A stretch of 64,000 bases of DNA from contig JABHBL010000102.1 in assembly GCA_018673925.1 (NCBI GenBank), positions 152,092 through 216,091 of the forward strand, read 5' to 3'. The stretch is from Fidelibacterota bacterium. GTDB lineage: Bacteria > Fidelibacterota > UBA8477 > JABMPR01. The notes below the pieces were generated by a model, which was not told the DNA's origin, made no database searches, and saw only the letters and a list, made by a program, of their open reading frames with translations. The position numbers and the translations under genes were made by a program. This document shows, piece after piece, positions 1 through 8,523 of the stretch (position 1 is the stretch's first letter; the number at the start of each line of letters is the position of its first letter).

Positions 1-810
1 TTCATCAATGAGGATGGCACCACTTTTACCAACTTCGATTCCAGCTTCAACTGCCAATTCTGAGTTTGGTTTTATACCAGTAGAAACAATGACCATATCT
101 GTTTTAATACGACCGGCTGAGGTCTGAACCTCAAGTCCATTACTTAATCTTTCAAGGGTGTTTACTCTGGTTCCCAGTTGAAGATCAACCCCCTTCTCGA
201 TTACATGCTCGGTTAATTTCTCCAGCATGTCTTTCTCCATGGAAGGTGCGATCTGATCTCCCCTCACCACCATGGTCACATCGATATTGAGGTGTCTGTA
301 GGCTTCTGCCATTTCCAAACCAATATGACCGCCCCCGATGATGGTGGCATGATTAATCTCATGATCTGCGATGTAATTTTTGATCCGGTGTCCGTCTGCT
401 AAACTTCGGAGGGTAAAAACACCTTCAGAATCGACACCTGGAATAGGAGGTACAACTGCTCGGGCACCAGTTGCAATCAGGAGGCTATCATAGATTTCTG
501 CAAAATCTTCATCTGTACTCATATTGTGAACTGTTATGGTTTTACTCGATACATCAATATTTCTGACTTCATGCCCAACGCGAACATCGATATCTCTTTT
601 ATCACGGGCCATCTCAAGTGTAAGCACTTGCAATTTGCCACCATCCTCAATGACACCGCTGATCCAATATGGCATTCCACAGGCTGCAAAACTGATGTGT
701 TGTCCCTTCTCAAAGACCACGAGTTCTGATTCAGGCTGCATGCGGCGGATTTTACTGGCAGCACTCATTCCAGCCGCGTCACCACCGATAATCACATATT
801 TTTTATTCAT
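1..810 (-). CDS. FAD/NAD(P)-dependent disulfide oxidoreductase, CoA-disulfide reductase/NADH oxidase type (C-terminus outside window)
   Basis: Only the first 270 residues are in the window; the frame runs open to base 1. It starts at ATG 808-810 behind a GAGG ribosome site. An N-terminal FAD-binding glycine motif (VIIGGDAAGMSAA, residues 6-18) is followed by a single redox cysteine in FAACGMPYW (about residue 49), by LLIATGARA, and by a second dinucleotide-binding motif (IIGGGHIGLEMAE) for NAD(P)H. One cysteine in the SFxxCGxPY context, rather than a CxxxxC pair, is typical of CoA-disulfide reductases, NADH oxidases and polysulfide reductases. The exact substrate cannot be told without the C-terminal half. 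It is separated from groES by a terminator, so it is the last gene of its own minus-strand unit or a single gene. Confidence 0.88.
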   Translation of the reverse strand, partial: MNKKYVIIGGDAAGMSAASKIRRMQPESELVVFEKGQHISFAACGMPYWISGVIEDGGKLQVLTLEMARDKRDIDVRVGHEVRNIDVSSKTITVHNMSTDEDFAEIYDSLLIATGARAVVPPIPGVDSEGVFTLRSLADGHRIKNYIADHEINHATIIGGGHIGLEMAEAYRHLNIDVTMVVRGDQIAPSMEKDMLEKLTEHVIEKGVDLQLGTRVNTLERLSNGLEVQTSAGRIKTDMVIVSTGIKPNSELAVEAGIEVGKSGAILIDE

Positions 811-910
811 AGATCCCCTCTCAGGATAGCATTTTCGAACATATCTTTGAGTGTGGTATCAGAGCTAAGTGACAAACTATTTTGGAATAGTTATTTCCTA
901 AAATGGGTAC

Positions 911-940
911 AAAAAAAGGGAGCATTATGCTCCCTTTTAT
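911..940 (-). terminator. Rho-independent terminator of the groES operon
   Basis: Read on the minus strand, a perfect 8-bp stem (GGGAGCAT/ATGCTCCC) is followed directly by seven Ts. It lies 20-49 bases after the groES stop. The plus-strand side is also T-rich, so it may act in both directions. Confidence 0.85.
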
Positions 941-959
941 TTTCAATTGTAACTTGTAA

Positions 960-1229
960 CTAACCGAGTTTGGCCAGGATATCACTTCGGTTCAGGATGA
1001 GGTAGTCAGTACCATCATATGCGAGTTCATCACCAGCATATTTGCCATAGAGGATAACATCACCCTCTTTGATCAATTCCTGCAATTCTTCATCATTACC
1101 TACAGCTGCGACACTACCACGACGGGGTTTTTCCTTGGCTGTATCCGGAATAATAATACCTGAGGCTGTTGTTTCTTCCTCACCTGCAGGAATAACTAAT
1201 ACACGATCATCTAAAGGTTGAATTTTCAT
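960..1229 (-). CDS. groES: Co-chaperonin GroES
   Basis: At 89 residues it has near-normal length for the heptameric lid of the GroEL folding chamber. It carries the family start KIQPLDDRVLV, a mobile-loop region (EEETTASGIIIPDTAKEKP) and the GDVILYGKYAGDE segment. It is the last gene of the minus-strand series sigma factor - anti-sigma - glutaredoxin - groES, 9 bases after the glutaredoxin gene. A groEL gene, which normally follows groES directly, is absent here: a terminator comes next. The position behind an ECF sigma factor suggests stress-controlled expression, but this is inference. Confidence 0.96.
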   Translation of the reverse strand: MKIQPLDDRVLVIPAGEEETTASGIIIPDTAKEKPRRGSVAAVGNDEELQELIKEGDVILYGKYAGDELAYDGTDYLILNRSDILAKLG

Positions 1230-1238
1230 TTCTTTCTC

Positions 1239-1493
1239 CTATAAACCTAATAAACTATTGATTCTATTTCTGTCAAAGCCAACGACGGGACGATTATTAA
1301 TCCACAGCTGTGGAACGCCCTGTTGACCTGTTTTTCTTAACATATCTTGAGCAGCTTTTTGATTTCTGCTAACATCTATCTCTTTAAACTTAATTCCGTT
1401 CTCTCGCAAATAACGTTTTGCAGTGGTACAATGTGAACAAGTCGGGGTAGTAAACATAATAACTTTTTTTGATTGCGCTGTGGTTGTTACCAT
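1239..1493 (-). CDS. Glutaredoxin-family protein
   Basis: This 84-residue thioredoxin-fold protein has an N-terminal active site CSHC (in TTPTCSHCTTAKRYL, residues 15-29) and the cis-proline motif GVPQLWINN near residue 59, then a GFDRNRI segment. These are the redox and glutathione-contacting parts of glutaredoxins and NrdH-type redoxins. It reduces disulfides or mixed disulfides in the cytoplasm. The CSHC dipeptide differs from the common CPYC. It sits between the putative anti-sigma gene (3 bases away) and groES, which makes a redox-linked stress operon plausible. Confidence 0.9.
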   Translation of the reverse strand: MVTTTAQSKKVIMFTTPTCSHCTTAKRYLRENGIKFKEIDVSRNQKAAQDMLRKTGQQGVPQLWINNRPVVGFDRNRINSLLGL

Positions 1494-1496
1494 TTT

Positions 1497-1748
1497 TCAC
1501 ACATCCTTCTTCAACTGATCTAAATCTAATACTTTGAAGAGGCGTTCGGATACAGATTCAGGAAGCTCACATTCATCTTCCACAACCTTATACAGCTTGA
1601 CTGAACGTTGCATAGTATCATAGTAGACCTTACACTCTGGACATTCCTCCATGAGCAGACCTACTTCCTGGCATAATTCAGAGCCGATATCTGCACCGAA
1701 ATCCAGACAGATTTTCTTTTGCAGCTCTACATCATGTTTCGGTTTCAT
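1497..1748 (-). CDS. Putative anti-sigma factor with cysteine-pair domain
   Basis: This small soluble protein (83 residues) starts at ATG 1746-1748, whose A is shared with the TAA stop of the sigma-factor gene (TAATG), a sign of translational coupling. It carries three Cys residues in a zf-HC2-like layout, ending in ECPECKVYYD, followed by a charged helix. Family members bind the paired ECF sigma factor and release it on redox or metal signals. The His of the classical HxxxCxxC signature is not obvious, so zinc binding is uncertain. There is no membrane segment, so any anti-sigma activity would be cytoplasmic. The role is inferred mainly from position. A TTG four codons upstream (1760) is a weaker start. 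Confidence 0.65.
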   Translation of the reverse strand: MKPKHDVELQKKICLDFGADIGSELCQEVGLLMEECPECKVYYDTMQRSVKLYKVVEDECELPESVSERLFKVLDLDQLKKDV

Positions 1749-2359
1749 TATACTAACCAACCTTCACGTTTTAAAAAGGCACTCATCCGGTCCCTCAAAA
1801 AGAGTCTGGCCCGCATAAGTCTTACCTTCACATTGCTTTCAGAAAGTTCCAGAATTTCTGCTGTTTTTGCAGTGGATAGCTCTTCCAGGTCTCTTAGAAC
1901 AAATACTGAACGATATTTTTCATCCAGATCGTCCAGAGCGACCTTCAGGGCAATCTTGAATTCCTCGTCAGACACCTTGGTTTCGATATACTCCGGCCAA
2001 TCTGCTATTTTCAGACCGTGGAGATTTTCAAAATCCGGTTCCTGGATGGAATAGGAAATCTGCATCCTGGATTGCTTTCGCAATTTACCGAGAGCGATAT
2101 TTACACCAATACGGTAAATCCAGGTATAGAAACTGGACTTCCCCTTGAAGGTGTGAATCTTTTGAAATGCTGTAATGAAGGTTTCCTGAAGCATATCTTC
2201 AGCATCTTCATTGTTTCGCAGCATACGCAGTCCCAGATTGTAGATACGGGAAGAATACATTGTCACCAATTGTGACTGAACCTTCCGGTCTCCATCTCGG
2301 GCTGCCTGGATTAGCTCCGGCGTCTCTTCAGTTGTCAACTCGCGTTTAATTGGATGCAA
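1748..2359 (-). CDS. ECF-family RNA polymerase sigma factor (RpoE-like)
   Basis: The 203-residue protein has the two-domain ECF layout. Region 2, about residues 30-95, includes NLGLRMLRNNEDAEDMLQET and TWIYRIGVNIALGKLRK. Region 4, about residues 135-190, has the helix-turn-helix segment ELSTAKTAEILELSESNVKVRL. It directs RNA polymerase to a stress regulon. The only in-frame start near the beginning of region 2 homology is TTG 2357-2359, with AGGA very close to it, so the start is not certain. The gene is coupled to the following putative anti-sigma gene and lies 33 bases after a DUF4920 lipoprotein gene. Confidence 0.93.
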   Translation of the reverse strand: MHPIKRELTTEETPELIQAARDGDRKVQSQLVTMYSSRIYNLGLRMLRNNEDAEDMLQETFITAFQKIHTFKGKSSFYTWIYRIGVNIALGKLRKQSRMQISYSIQEPDFENLHGLKIADWPEYIETKVSDEEFKIALKVALDDLDEKYRSVFVLRDLEELSTAKTAEILELSESNVKVRLMRARLFLRDRMSAFLKREGWLV

Positions 2360-2392
2360 TTCCTATACAGTCGTTACAGACAGAATCAAACT

Positions 2393-2890
2393 TTATGAAA
2401 GAACCAAACCAGTTGAAACCATGGTATAACGAATATCGGCTACTTTGCTAACTGTCTTTTCAGCACGCTCGCTTTCGCAAGCTCCTTCACCAGTGTGTTC
2501 TCCACCTTCAGCACAAGCCTGGTGTGAACCTAAGGGGTTTGAGATTTTTTCTGCGATGAAGAGTCCTTCCATATCAACATTACGACCCACAGCCGTGGCT
2601 GGAATGATGAAAGCTTCATCTTTAAAGCGAACTGTTAAAACATTTTGTCCGTCACTCACTTGCATCCAGCAACCTTTATGTTTGCATAGATCAGTCACTG
2701 TACCTGAAACGCGAAGCATCTGACCATTCAAATCCTGGGCCTGGGTAAATACCTCTGCAACTGGTGTTACTTTGGTCATGGTCAGGCTCTGTCCAAATTG
2801 ATCTCCAGCTACCTCAGCAGTTTCAGAACTACAGGTCATCAGACCAAGACTTAGCATTAATACTACCATCAAAAGTGTGTGCTTTAACAT
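2393..2890 (-). CDS. DUF4920 domain lipoprotein
   Basis: The 165-residue product starts with a lipoprotein signal ending in GLMTC (lipid Cys at residue 20). The body matches the DUF4920 pattern: VSGTVTDLCKHKGCWMQV, DGQNVLTVRFKDEAFIIP, then VDMEGLFIAEK. Its function is unknown; the fold resembles OB-type domains. A His/Cys/Glu-rich loop (HQACAEGGEHTGEGACE, about residues 124-140) is a candidate metal site. It lies 12 bases after the PepSY-like membrane protein gene on the same strand, so the two are probably co-expressed and may act together at the membrane. Confidence 0.85.
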   Translation of the reverse strand: MLKHTLLMVVLMLSLGLMTCSSETAEVAGDQFGQSLTMTKVTPVAEVFTQAQDLNGQMLRVSGTVTDLCKHKGCWMQVSDGQNVLTVRFKDEAFIIPATAVGRNVDMEGLFIAEKISNPLGSHQACAEGGEHTGEGACESERAEKTVSKVADIRYTMVSTGLVLS

Positions 2891-2902
2891 GTTAACCCCT
2901 TT

Positions 2903-3325
2903 TTAAAATATGCTGTTTTTTCTAATTTTAAAATACATGTAAATCCCCGTACTTCCCATGACCAGCATAACCACTGCCAGCACATCATAAAGAAGAAACC
3001 CGTATTTTCCAAAAAAATCACCTGTATGAAGATCAAGAATGACCCAGCGCAATGGGATACTCTCTTCTTCAGCGAATATGTCTTTGGTTCCCTGTCTTTC
3101 CCGGGTGGTCTCCAAACGATTCTCATAATGACCGGGAAGAACGCTGAGGGGAACGCGAGATTTCTGGATGGGCTTCAAATCATCCTGGTGGACAAGCAGA
3201 ATGCCTGTAATCGAAATAACAATAAGCAGTACAACTGAAACCAGACTAATCCATTTACTATAACCAAAAGTATATCTATGAAACTTACGCCAGGTGCGCA
3301 TCGATCGAGAGGAACCCTTGCTCAA
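2903..3325 (-). CDS. PepSY-associated membrane protein
   Basis: This 140-residue protein has an N-terminal basic stretch ([16 protein letters not shown]), one membrane helix (about residues 26-46, [20 protein letters not shown]), an extracytoplasmic domain with [16 protein letters not shown], and a second helix (about residues 110-130). This is the short PepSY_TM arrangement seen next to iron- and copper-related genes; the function is not established. The chosen start is TTG 3323-3325, overlapping the prfA stop as TTGA with GGAG upstream. ATG at 3301 (residue 9) is an alternative. It is coupled to prfA and followed by DUF4920. Confidence 0.78.
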   Translation of the reverse strand: MSKGSSRSMRTWRKFHRYTFGYSKWISLVSVVLLIVISITGILLVHQDDLKPIQKSRVPLSVLPGHYENRLETTRERQGTKDIFAEEESIPLRWVILDLHTGDFFGKYGFLLYDVLAVVMLVMGSTGIYMYFKIRKNSIF

Positions 3326-4386
3326 AGTGACTCCAGTCGGTTGACCATCTCCGCAGCGACGAGTTTTTCATGAAGCTCGGAAAGATCACCATTGGTAATC
3401 TCTTCCAAACGATATAAGGTCAGGTTAATCCTGTGATCTGTTACACGACCCTGTGGATAGTTGTAAGTCCTGATCTTGGCACTTCTATCACCGGTAGAAA
3501 CAAGTGTCTTACGCATTGCGGCAACTTGATTGTCATGTCTCTCACGTTCAGCAGCCAGCATGCGGGCACGCAAAACTTTCATGGCTTTGTCTTTGTTCTT
3601 ATGCTGAGAGGTTTCATCCTGACATGAAACCACCATTCCAGATGGAATATGTGTTATGCGGATGGCAGATTCAGTTTTATTGACATGCTGTCCACCAGCA
3701 CCGCTGGCACGAAAAGTATCAATTCTCAAGTCTGCAGTGTTGATTTCAACATCAACTTCTTCAGCTTCCGGCAATACAGCAACTGTGGCCGCTGAGGTAT
3801 GAATTCGACCACTACTCTCAGTCTGTGGAATACGTTGAACCCGATGAACACCACTCTCAAATTTCAAGGTACCGTAGGCATTTTCACCTGTCACCTGGAT
3901 GATGGCTTCCTTGGTGCCCCCTCCACCCAGTTCGTTCAAAGTGATAAACTCATGTTTCCAGTTGTTCGTTTCAGTATATCGCAAATACATACGAACCAGA
4001 TCTGAAGCAAATAGGGCAGCTTCGTCACCACCTGCTCCAGCTCTAATTTCAAGGATGGCTGCTCCTTGATCGAGGGGATCTTTAGGAATCAGGAGAATTT
4101 TTAAATCGTCTTCCAGTTTGGCTTTTTCAGCAATAGAATCGTCCAGTTCTTCCCGAACGATTTCTTTAAGTTCATCATCATCACCCTGGAGGATAGATTC
4201 ACCCTCTTCGATGTTGGTCATGAGCTCTTCATAGCTATGAAAAACCTCTAAAACGTGGGATAATTCGTTGTGCTCACGAGCTATTTTCGCGTACTTGCGA
4301 TTATTAGCCATGAGCTCAGGATCAGAAAGTTGACCCTCGAGTTCTTTAAACTTCACCTTGAGATCAGGAAGTTTATCCAGTAACAT
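3322..4386 (-). CDS. prfA: Peptide chain release factor 1
   Basis: At 354 residues it has the usual RF1 length. The conserved GGQ loop ([17 protein letters not shown], about residues 228-244) triggers peptide release on the ribosome. A PxT-like anticodon region precedes it in the [11 protein letters not shown] context (PQT), which distinguishes RF1 (UAA/UAG) from RF2 (SPF). It starts at ATG 4384-4386, sharing one base with the upstream stop (TAATG). The gene order rpmE - DUF1385 - prfA is conserved in several bacterial groups. The methyltransferase gene prmC that often follows prfA is not here. Confidence 0.97.
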   Translation of the reverse strand: MLLDKLPDLKVKFKELEGQLSDPELMANNRKYAKIAREHNELSHVLEVFHSYEELMTNIEEGESILQGDDDELKEIVREELDDSIAEKAKLEDDLKILLIPKDPLDQGAAILEIRAGAGGDEAALFASDLVRMYLRYTETNNWKHEFITLNELGGGGTKEAIIQVTGENAYGTLKFESGVHRVQRIPQTESSGRIHTSAATVAVLPEAEEVDVEINTADLRIDTFRASGAGGQHVNKTESAIRITHIPSGMVVSCQDETSQHKNKDKAMKVLRARMLAAERERHDNQVAAMRKTLVSTGDRSAKIRTYNYPQGRVTDHRINLTLYRLEEITNGDLSELHEKLVAAEMVNRLESL

Positions 4387-5378
4387 TAGTCAATAGCCTC
4401 TGCTACAAAAGATTGACCCTGATATTTTTCCAGGTCATCACCAAAAGCAAACTTGAGTGATTCAAGTGCTACGGTGAGCTGGTCATCATCAGGTTCTCTG
4501 GTCGTGATGTTCTGCAGCCAGATACCTGGAGCAGATAGCGCCCTCACCCAACCGATATGACGATACTTTGAGCTTAGCTTCAATATTTCATATCCAACCC
4601 CGGCAACCAGTGGAATTAATGGCAGATGTGTGAGTAATCTTATCTGTAGAGTCATTTCCCCAGCGAAGAGTTTCACAATGCTGTCGATGATGGCAAACAT
4701 GATAATGGAGGATAAAAGCACAATAAAGATAAAACTGGTCCCACAGCGTGGATGCTGTGTTTGAAAGGGTCTTGCAGAATCTAGATCCAATGTCTTGCCA
4801 GCTTCAAAAGTGTATACTGCCTTATGCTCAGCACCATGATACTGAAAGAGTCTTTTTACGTCATCCAATAGGGATATACCCCAGAGATAGGCCAGGAATA
4901 AGGCTATTCTGATAATTCCTGATACAACGTTAAAGGTGAATGCTGTCTCAGAGAGATTGAGCAGGTTGCCTGTGACAAAGAGTGGTGTCACAAAGAAAAG
5001 ACCCAGTCCAATAGATAAGGCCAGCATGGTACCAAGGAAGGATAAAATCTTGTCCTTCAGTGTCATCTCGGCTGAGCTGTCTTCCTCATAGGCGATTTCG
5101 GCAGACTCATTGAGCGTGCCAATACCCATCTTCATGGACTCGAAAAGTGCGATCATACCGCGCAGAACGGGTTTTTTAAATATGGCAATCTTTTCTGTGA
5201 GTGAAGTGAATTCCTGGCGTCTGGTAATAATCTCGCCTTTGGGATTCCTCACAGCAATAGCATAGGCACCAGGCACACGCATCATCACACCTTCGATGAT
5301 AGCTTGCCCACCGACCAGAATTGTCTGCTGGGCGGTGAGAAATGCCTGGATGAAAACGCGAAATGAGCGTTTGGGCAT
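4386..5378 (-). CDS. DUF1385 (YqhQ-like) integral membrane protein
   Basis: About 330 residues. The N-terminal motif [16 protein letters not shown] is the hallmark of DUF1385, followed by [13 protein letters not shown], several membrane helices (about residues 110-215 and 225-275), and the motif [15 protein letters not shown] with HPRCGTSF. The His/Glu/Cys residues suggest a metal site, and databases often call it a predicted metal-dependent enzyme, but no reaction is known. ATG 5376-5378 is preferred over the TTG one codon upstream. The gene lies between rpmE and prfA. Confidence 0.88.
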   Translation of the reverse strand: MPKRSFRVFIQAFLTAQQTILVGGQAIIEGVMMRVPGAYAIAVRNPKGEIITRRQEFTSLTEKIAIFKKPVLRGMIALFESMKMGIGTLNESAEIAYEEDSSAEMTLKDKILSFLGTMLALSIGLGLFFVTPLFVTGNLLNLSETAFTFNVVSGIIRIALFLAYLWGISLLDDVKRLFQYHGAEHKAVYTFEAGKTLDLDSARPFQTQHPRCGTSFIFIVLLSSIIMFAIIDSIVKLFAGEMTLQIRLLTHLPLIPLVAGVGYEILKLSSKYRHIGWVRALSAPGIWLQNITTREPDDDQLTVALESLKFAFGDDLEKYQGQSFVAEAID

Positions 5379-5399
5379 CAAATCAGCTTTGGAACGGAT

Positions 5400-5612
5400 C
5401 TATTTAGCTTTTTCAGCTGTTCCATATTTTTTACGGAACTTATCGATACGACCAGCCGTATCCAGCAATTTCTGTTTTCCAGTAAAATATGGGTGACATT
5501 CGTTGCAAATTTCTATATGCAGCTCACCAACCGTGGTATAGGTCTCAAAACTATTCCCGCAGGCACAAGCAACCTTGTGCAACTCGTATTTAGGATGGAT
5601 TCCTGGTTTCAT
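5400..5612 (-). CDS. rpmE: 50S ribosomal protein L31, zinc-binding form
   Basis: This 70-residue protein begins [16 protein letters not shown] and has the four zinc cysteines of the C+ type (CAC near residue 16 and CNEC near residue 37), then the [22 protein letters not shown] segment that contacts the 5S region and the small subunit. The C+ type binds zinc and in many bacteria is replaced by a C- paralogue on zinc starvation; no paralogue is seen here. It is the first of the rpmE - DUF1385 - prfA series. Confidence 0.97.
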   Translation of the reverse strand: MKPGIHPKYELHKVACACGNSFETYTTVGELHIEICNECHPYFTGKQKLLDTAGRIDKFRKKYGTAEKAK

Positions 5613-5631
5613 TTTATGGGTACTCCCTTCA

Positions 5632-6819
5632 TCAATTCAATTTAGCAACAGCGTCTGCAAACCTGCCAAGACCTGTTTTTATAGCGTCTAAGGATGTAGC
5701 GTATGACAACCTAACATGTTCCGGTGCTCCAAATGCTGCGCCAGGAACTATTGTAATATGAGCTTCATCCAATAAATATTTTGTCAGATCCATGTCATTT
5801 TTAATTTCAACATCTCCAACTTTTTTCCCAAAGAGATCTGAAACCTTTGGAAAAACATAGAATGCACCTTCTGGCATAAGACAGGTAATGCCAGACATTT
5901 CGTTTAGTGCTTTGACCATATAATCGCGTCGTTCAACAAATTGTGCACGCCAGTCATCTAGAAATGTAGGGGGTTCTGTTAAAGCAACTTCCGAAGCATA
6001 CTGGGCAATGGAGTTCGGGCAACCTGTTGCCTGACCCTGAAATTTTCCCATGGCAGATGCCAGCTCTTTGGAGGATGCTGTGTAGCCCATGCGCCAGCCT
6101 GTCATAGCAAAAGCTTTGGACATGGTCTGAACAGTAATTGTTTTCTCGTATGCACCTTCGAACCCGGCCAAGCTCAGATGTTCTCCATCATAGACAAGGG
6201 CTTCGTAACACTCATCACTTATAAGCCAGAGATCGTTTGAAGTAGCAACATCTACGATAGCTTGTAAGCTTTCGCGATTCAGGACCGCACCACTGGGGTT
6301 GGAAGGTGTGTTGACAATAATCCCCTTGGTTTTTTCTGTGACACCTCTGAGCAATTGCTCACGGGTTATCTGGAAACCATCTTTTTCATGGGTCTCAACA
6401 TACACAGGTTCAGCACCACTTACTTTCACCACTTCGGGGTAAGTCACCCAATATGGTGCAAGGATGATAACTTCATCACCTTCTTCAAAGAGGGTCATCA
6501 TAATGTTGAATAATGAATGCTTGCCACCGTTGGAAATGACAACCTGATTGGTCTGATAATCGAGGCCATTATCCTTTTTCAATTTATTTACCACGGCTCG
6601 TTTCAAGCCCGTGGTTCCCGAGGCAGCAGTATATCGGGTATGTCCCTCTGCAAGACCCTTATTTGCGGCAGCAATTATGTGGTCTGGTGTATCAAAATCC
6701 GGTTCCCCTGCACCAAAGGAAATGACATCAATACCTTGCTCGCGTAGACGAGCGGCAGCTTCTATCACAGCCATAGTGGCTGAGGGCTGTAAAGCGTTGA
6801 TTCTTTTGGCAAAACTCAT
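5632..6819 (-). CDS. aspC: Class I pyridoxal-phosphate aminotransferase, aspartate aminotransferase type
   Basis: The 395-residue protein transfers amino groups between aspartate and 2-oxoglutarate (AAT I-beta/prephenate-type family). Visible are [14 protein letters not shown] near the start, the substrate/PLP-binding [18 protein letters not shown], and the PLP lysine in [13 protein letters not shown]. The C-terminal arginine region is VRLSYATS. The frame is open 20 codons further upstream, but ATG 6817-6819 has an AAGGAGAGG ribosome site and the family start [13 protein letters not shown], so it was chosen. Specificity within the family is not proven by sequence alone. Confidence 0.93.
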   Translation of the reverse strand: MSFAKRINALQPSATMAVIEAAARLREQGIDVISFGAGEPDFDTPDHIIAAANKGLAEGHTRYTAASGTTGLKRAVVNKLKKDNGLDYQTNQVVISNGGKHSLFNIMMTLFEEGDEVIILAPYWVTYPEVVKVSGAEPVYVETHEKDGFQITREQLLRGVTEKTKGIIVNTPSNPSGAVLNRESLQAIVDVATSNDLWLISDECYEALVYDGEHLSLAGFEGAYEKTITVQTMSKAFAMTGWRMGYTASSKELASAMGKFQGQATGCPNSIAQYASEVALTEPPTFLDDWRAQFVERRDYMVKALNEMSGITCLMPEGAFYVFPKVSDLFGKKVGDVEIKNDMDLTKYLLDEAHITIVPGAAFGAPEHVRLSYATSLDAIKTGLGRFADAVAKLN

Positions 6820-6940
6820 TTCTAAATTCCTCTCCTTAAAAAGCCGCGCAATATATCTGCACCCCCCCTGTCTTGGCAAGGGAAAGGTGGAACATTAATC
6901 CGGATATGACACTCAGTAAACATGTAGAGGCTTTTCAAAG

Positions 6941-6971
6941 AAAAAGGAGCGCGGAAATGGCTCCACGCTCC
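6941..6971 (-). terminator. Rho-independent terminator of rho
   Basis: On the minus strand a 10-bp stem (GGAGCGTGGA/TCCGCGCTCC with one wobble pair, loop GCCATT) is followed by five Ts. It lies 33 bases downstream of the rho stop and separates rho from aspC. Confidence 0.85.
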
Positions 6972-7003
6972 TCAATTACTTCGATGTAATTTGATTGATA
7001 AAT

Positions 7004-8257
7004 CTATGAATTCATCGTCTGGATAAACTCTTTATTGGTACTTGAACGCTGCATCCGCTCCAGGAGAAATTCCATGGCTTCCACAGGCGTCATTTCGTTA
7101 AGCAATTTTCTTAGTATCCAGGTTCTTGAAAGCTCAGCCTTGGAAAGCAGTAGCTCTTCCTTTCTGGTACCGGAACGATTGATATCAATGGCAGGATAGA
7201 TACGACGATCACTGAGACGACGATCGAGAACCAATTCCATGTTACCAGTACCCTTGAACTCTTCAAAAATAACATCATCCATACGGGAACCAGTTTCAAT
7301 AAGTGCTGTGGCCATAATGGTTAAACTACCGCCATGTTCAACATTTCTGGCTGCACCAAAGAAACGCTTGGGGCGATGGAGGGCATTTGAATCAATACCA
7401 CCAGATAGAATCTTACCACTATGGGGAATAACCGCATTATGAGCACGGGCAAGACGTGTGAGACTATCCAGAAGAATGACAACATCCTTTCCAAATTCTA
7501 CCATACATTTTGCTTTGTTGAGAACCATGTCTGCAACCTGAACGTGACGCTCTGGTGGTTCATCAAAGGTAGATGCAATAACCTCAGCATCAACCATGCG
7601 ACGCATATCCGTCACTTCTTCTGGTCGCTCATCAATGAGTAGGACAATCAAGGTCACATCAGGATGATTTCGCACAATTGAGTTTGCAATATCCTGAAGA
7701 AGAATTGTTTTACCCGTTTTGGGTTGAGCGGTAATAAGACCACGCTGACCTTTACCTACAGGGCTCAGTAGATCCATCACACGCATTGAATAACTCTTGG
7801 GACCACGTTCCAGTGTCAGTTTGGTATCAGCATATAGTGGAATGAGCGTGTCAAACTGAGGTACTATTCTGCCTTCTTCAGGATTCTGATAATTGATTGC
7901 CTCAATTTTTAGAAGGGCAAAATAGCGTTCGTTGTCCTTAGGTGGACGAACCTGACCCCAGACTATTTGTCCAGTGCGTAAGCCAAATCTTTTAATTTGA
8001 GACGGTGACACATAGATGTCATGGGCTCCAGCCAGATAATTATTGTCTGCATCGCGGAGGAATCCGTATCCATCTGGTAGTATTTCCAAAACACCCTTGG
8101 AAAACATCATGCCCGCACTCTCGGTTTGGGCTTCTATGATGGCTTCGATAAGATCCATCTTTTTCTGACCTGTGACGGCCGGCACTGCCAATTCCTGGGC
8201 AATATCAGCCAGCTCTTTCAACTTCTTATCCTGAAGTTGGGTAATGGTAAAACTCAT
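7004..8257 (-). CDS. rho: Transcription termination factor Rho
   Basis: The 417-residue hexameric RNA helicase ends transcription at rut sites. The N-terminal Rho_N helix region covers about residues 1-45, and the cold-shock-like RNA-binding domain ([30 protein letters not shown]) about 50-125. The ATPase core contains the P-loop in [27 protein letters not shown], the Walker B region [17 protein letters not shown], and the Q-/R-loop region up to [18 protein letters not shown]. Length is normal. It is a single-gene unit with its own terminator and a likely promoter at 8364-8391. Confidence 0.98.
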   Translation of the reverse strand: MSFTITQLQDKKLKELADIAQELAVPAVTGQKKMDLIEAIIEAQTESAGMMFSKGVLEILPDGYGFLRDADNNYLAGAHDIYVSPSQIKRFGLRTGQIVWGQVRPPKDNERYFALLKIEAINYQNPEEGRIVPQFDTLIPLYADTKLTLERGPKSYSMRVMDLLSPVGKGQRGLITAQPKTGKTILLQDIANSIVRNHPDVTLIVLLIDERPEEVTDMRRMVDAEVIASTFDEPPERHVQVADMVLNKAKCMVEFGKDVVILLDSLTRLARAHNAVIPHSGKILSGGIDSNALHRPKRFFGAARNVEHGGSLTIMATALIETGSRMDDVIFEEFKGTGNMELVLDRRLSDRRIYPAIDINRSGTRKEELLLSKAELSRTWILRKLLNEMTPVEAMEFLLERMQRSSTNKEFIQTMNS

Positions 8258-8363
8258 TGAAATAAACCTGTTCTTTTGTGATTGATATTTTTGTTAAATT
8301 TCTGTGAAAAATTATTTTTGGGAGATTAAATCTGCATCTTCAGCTATTTGAATTGCGAAGGTG

Positions 8364-8391
8364 AATTTAAACCAGACCCATACCTTGTCAA
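8364..8391 (-). promoter_or_regulatory. Candidate sigma-70-type promoter of rho, in a 266-base intergenic region
   Basis: On the minus strand TTGACA (8391-8386) and TAAATT (8369-8364) are 16 bases apart, about 107 bases upstream of the rho start. The rest of the gap 8258-8523 is AT-rich, with no other gene or clear hairpin. The long leader would leave room for Rho autoregulation, as known in enterobacteria, but no specific site is visible. Confidence 0.45.
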
Positions 8392-8523
8392 TTAAAAATC
8401 TAATTTATTATTTATCTGTGTGATATAGACCGTGAGATCCATCTTGGTTTAATCTCAGCATGGTTGATCCGATAAAGACTTTGAGAATTTACATAATTCC
8501 TTGCTTTCATATTTCATGAAGAC

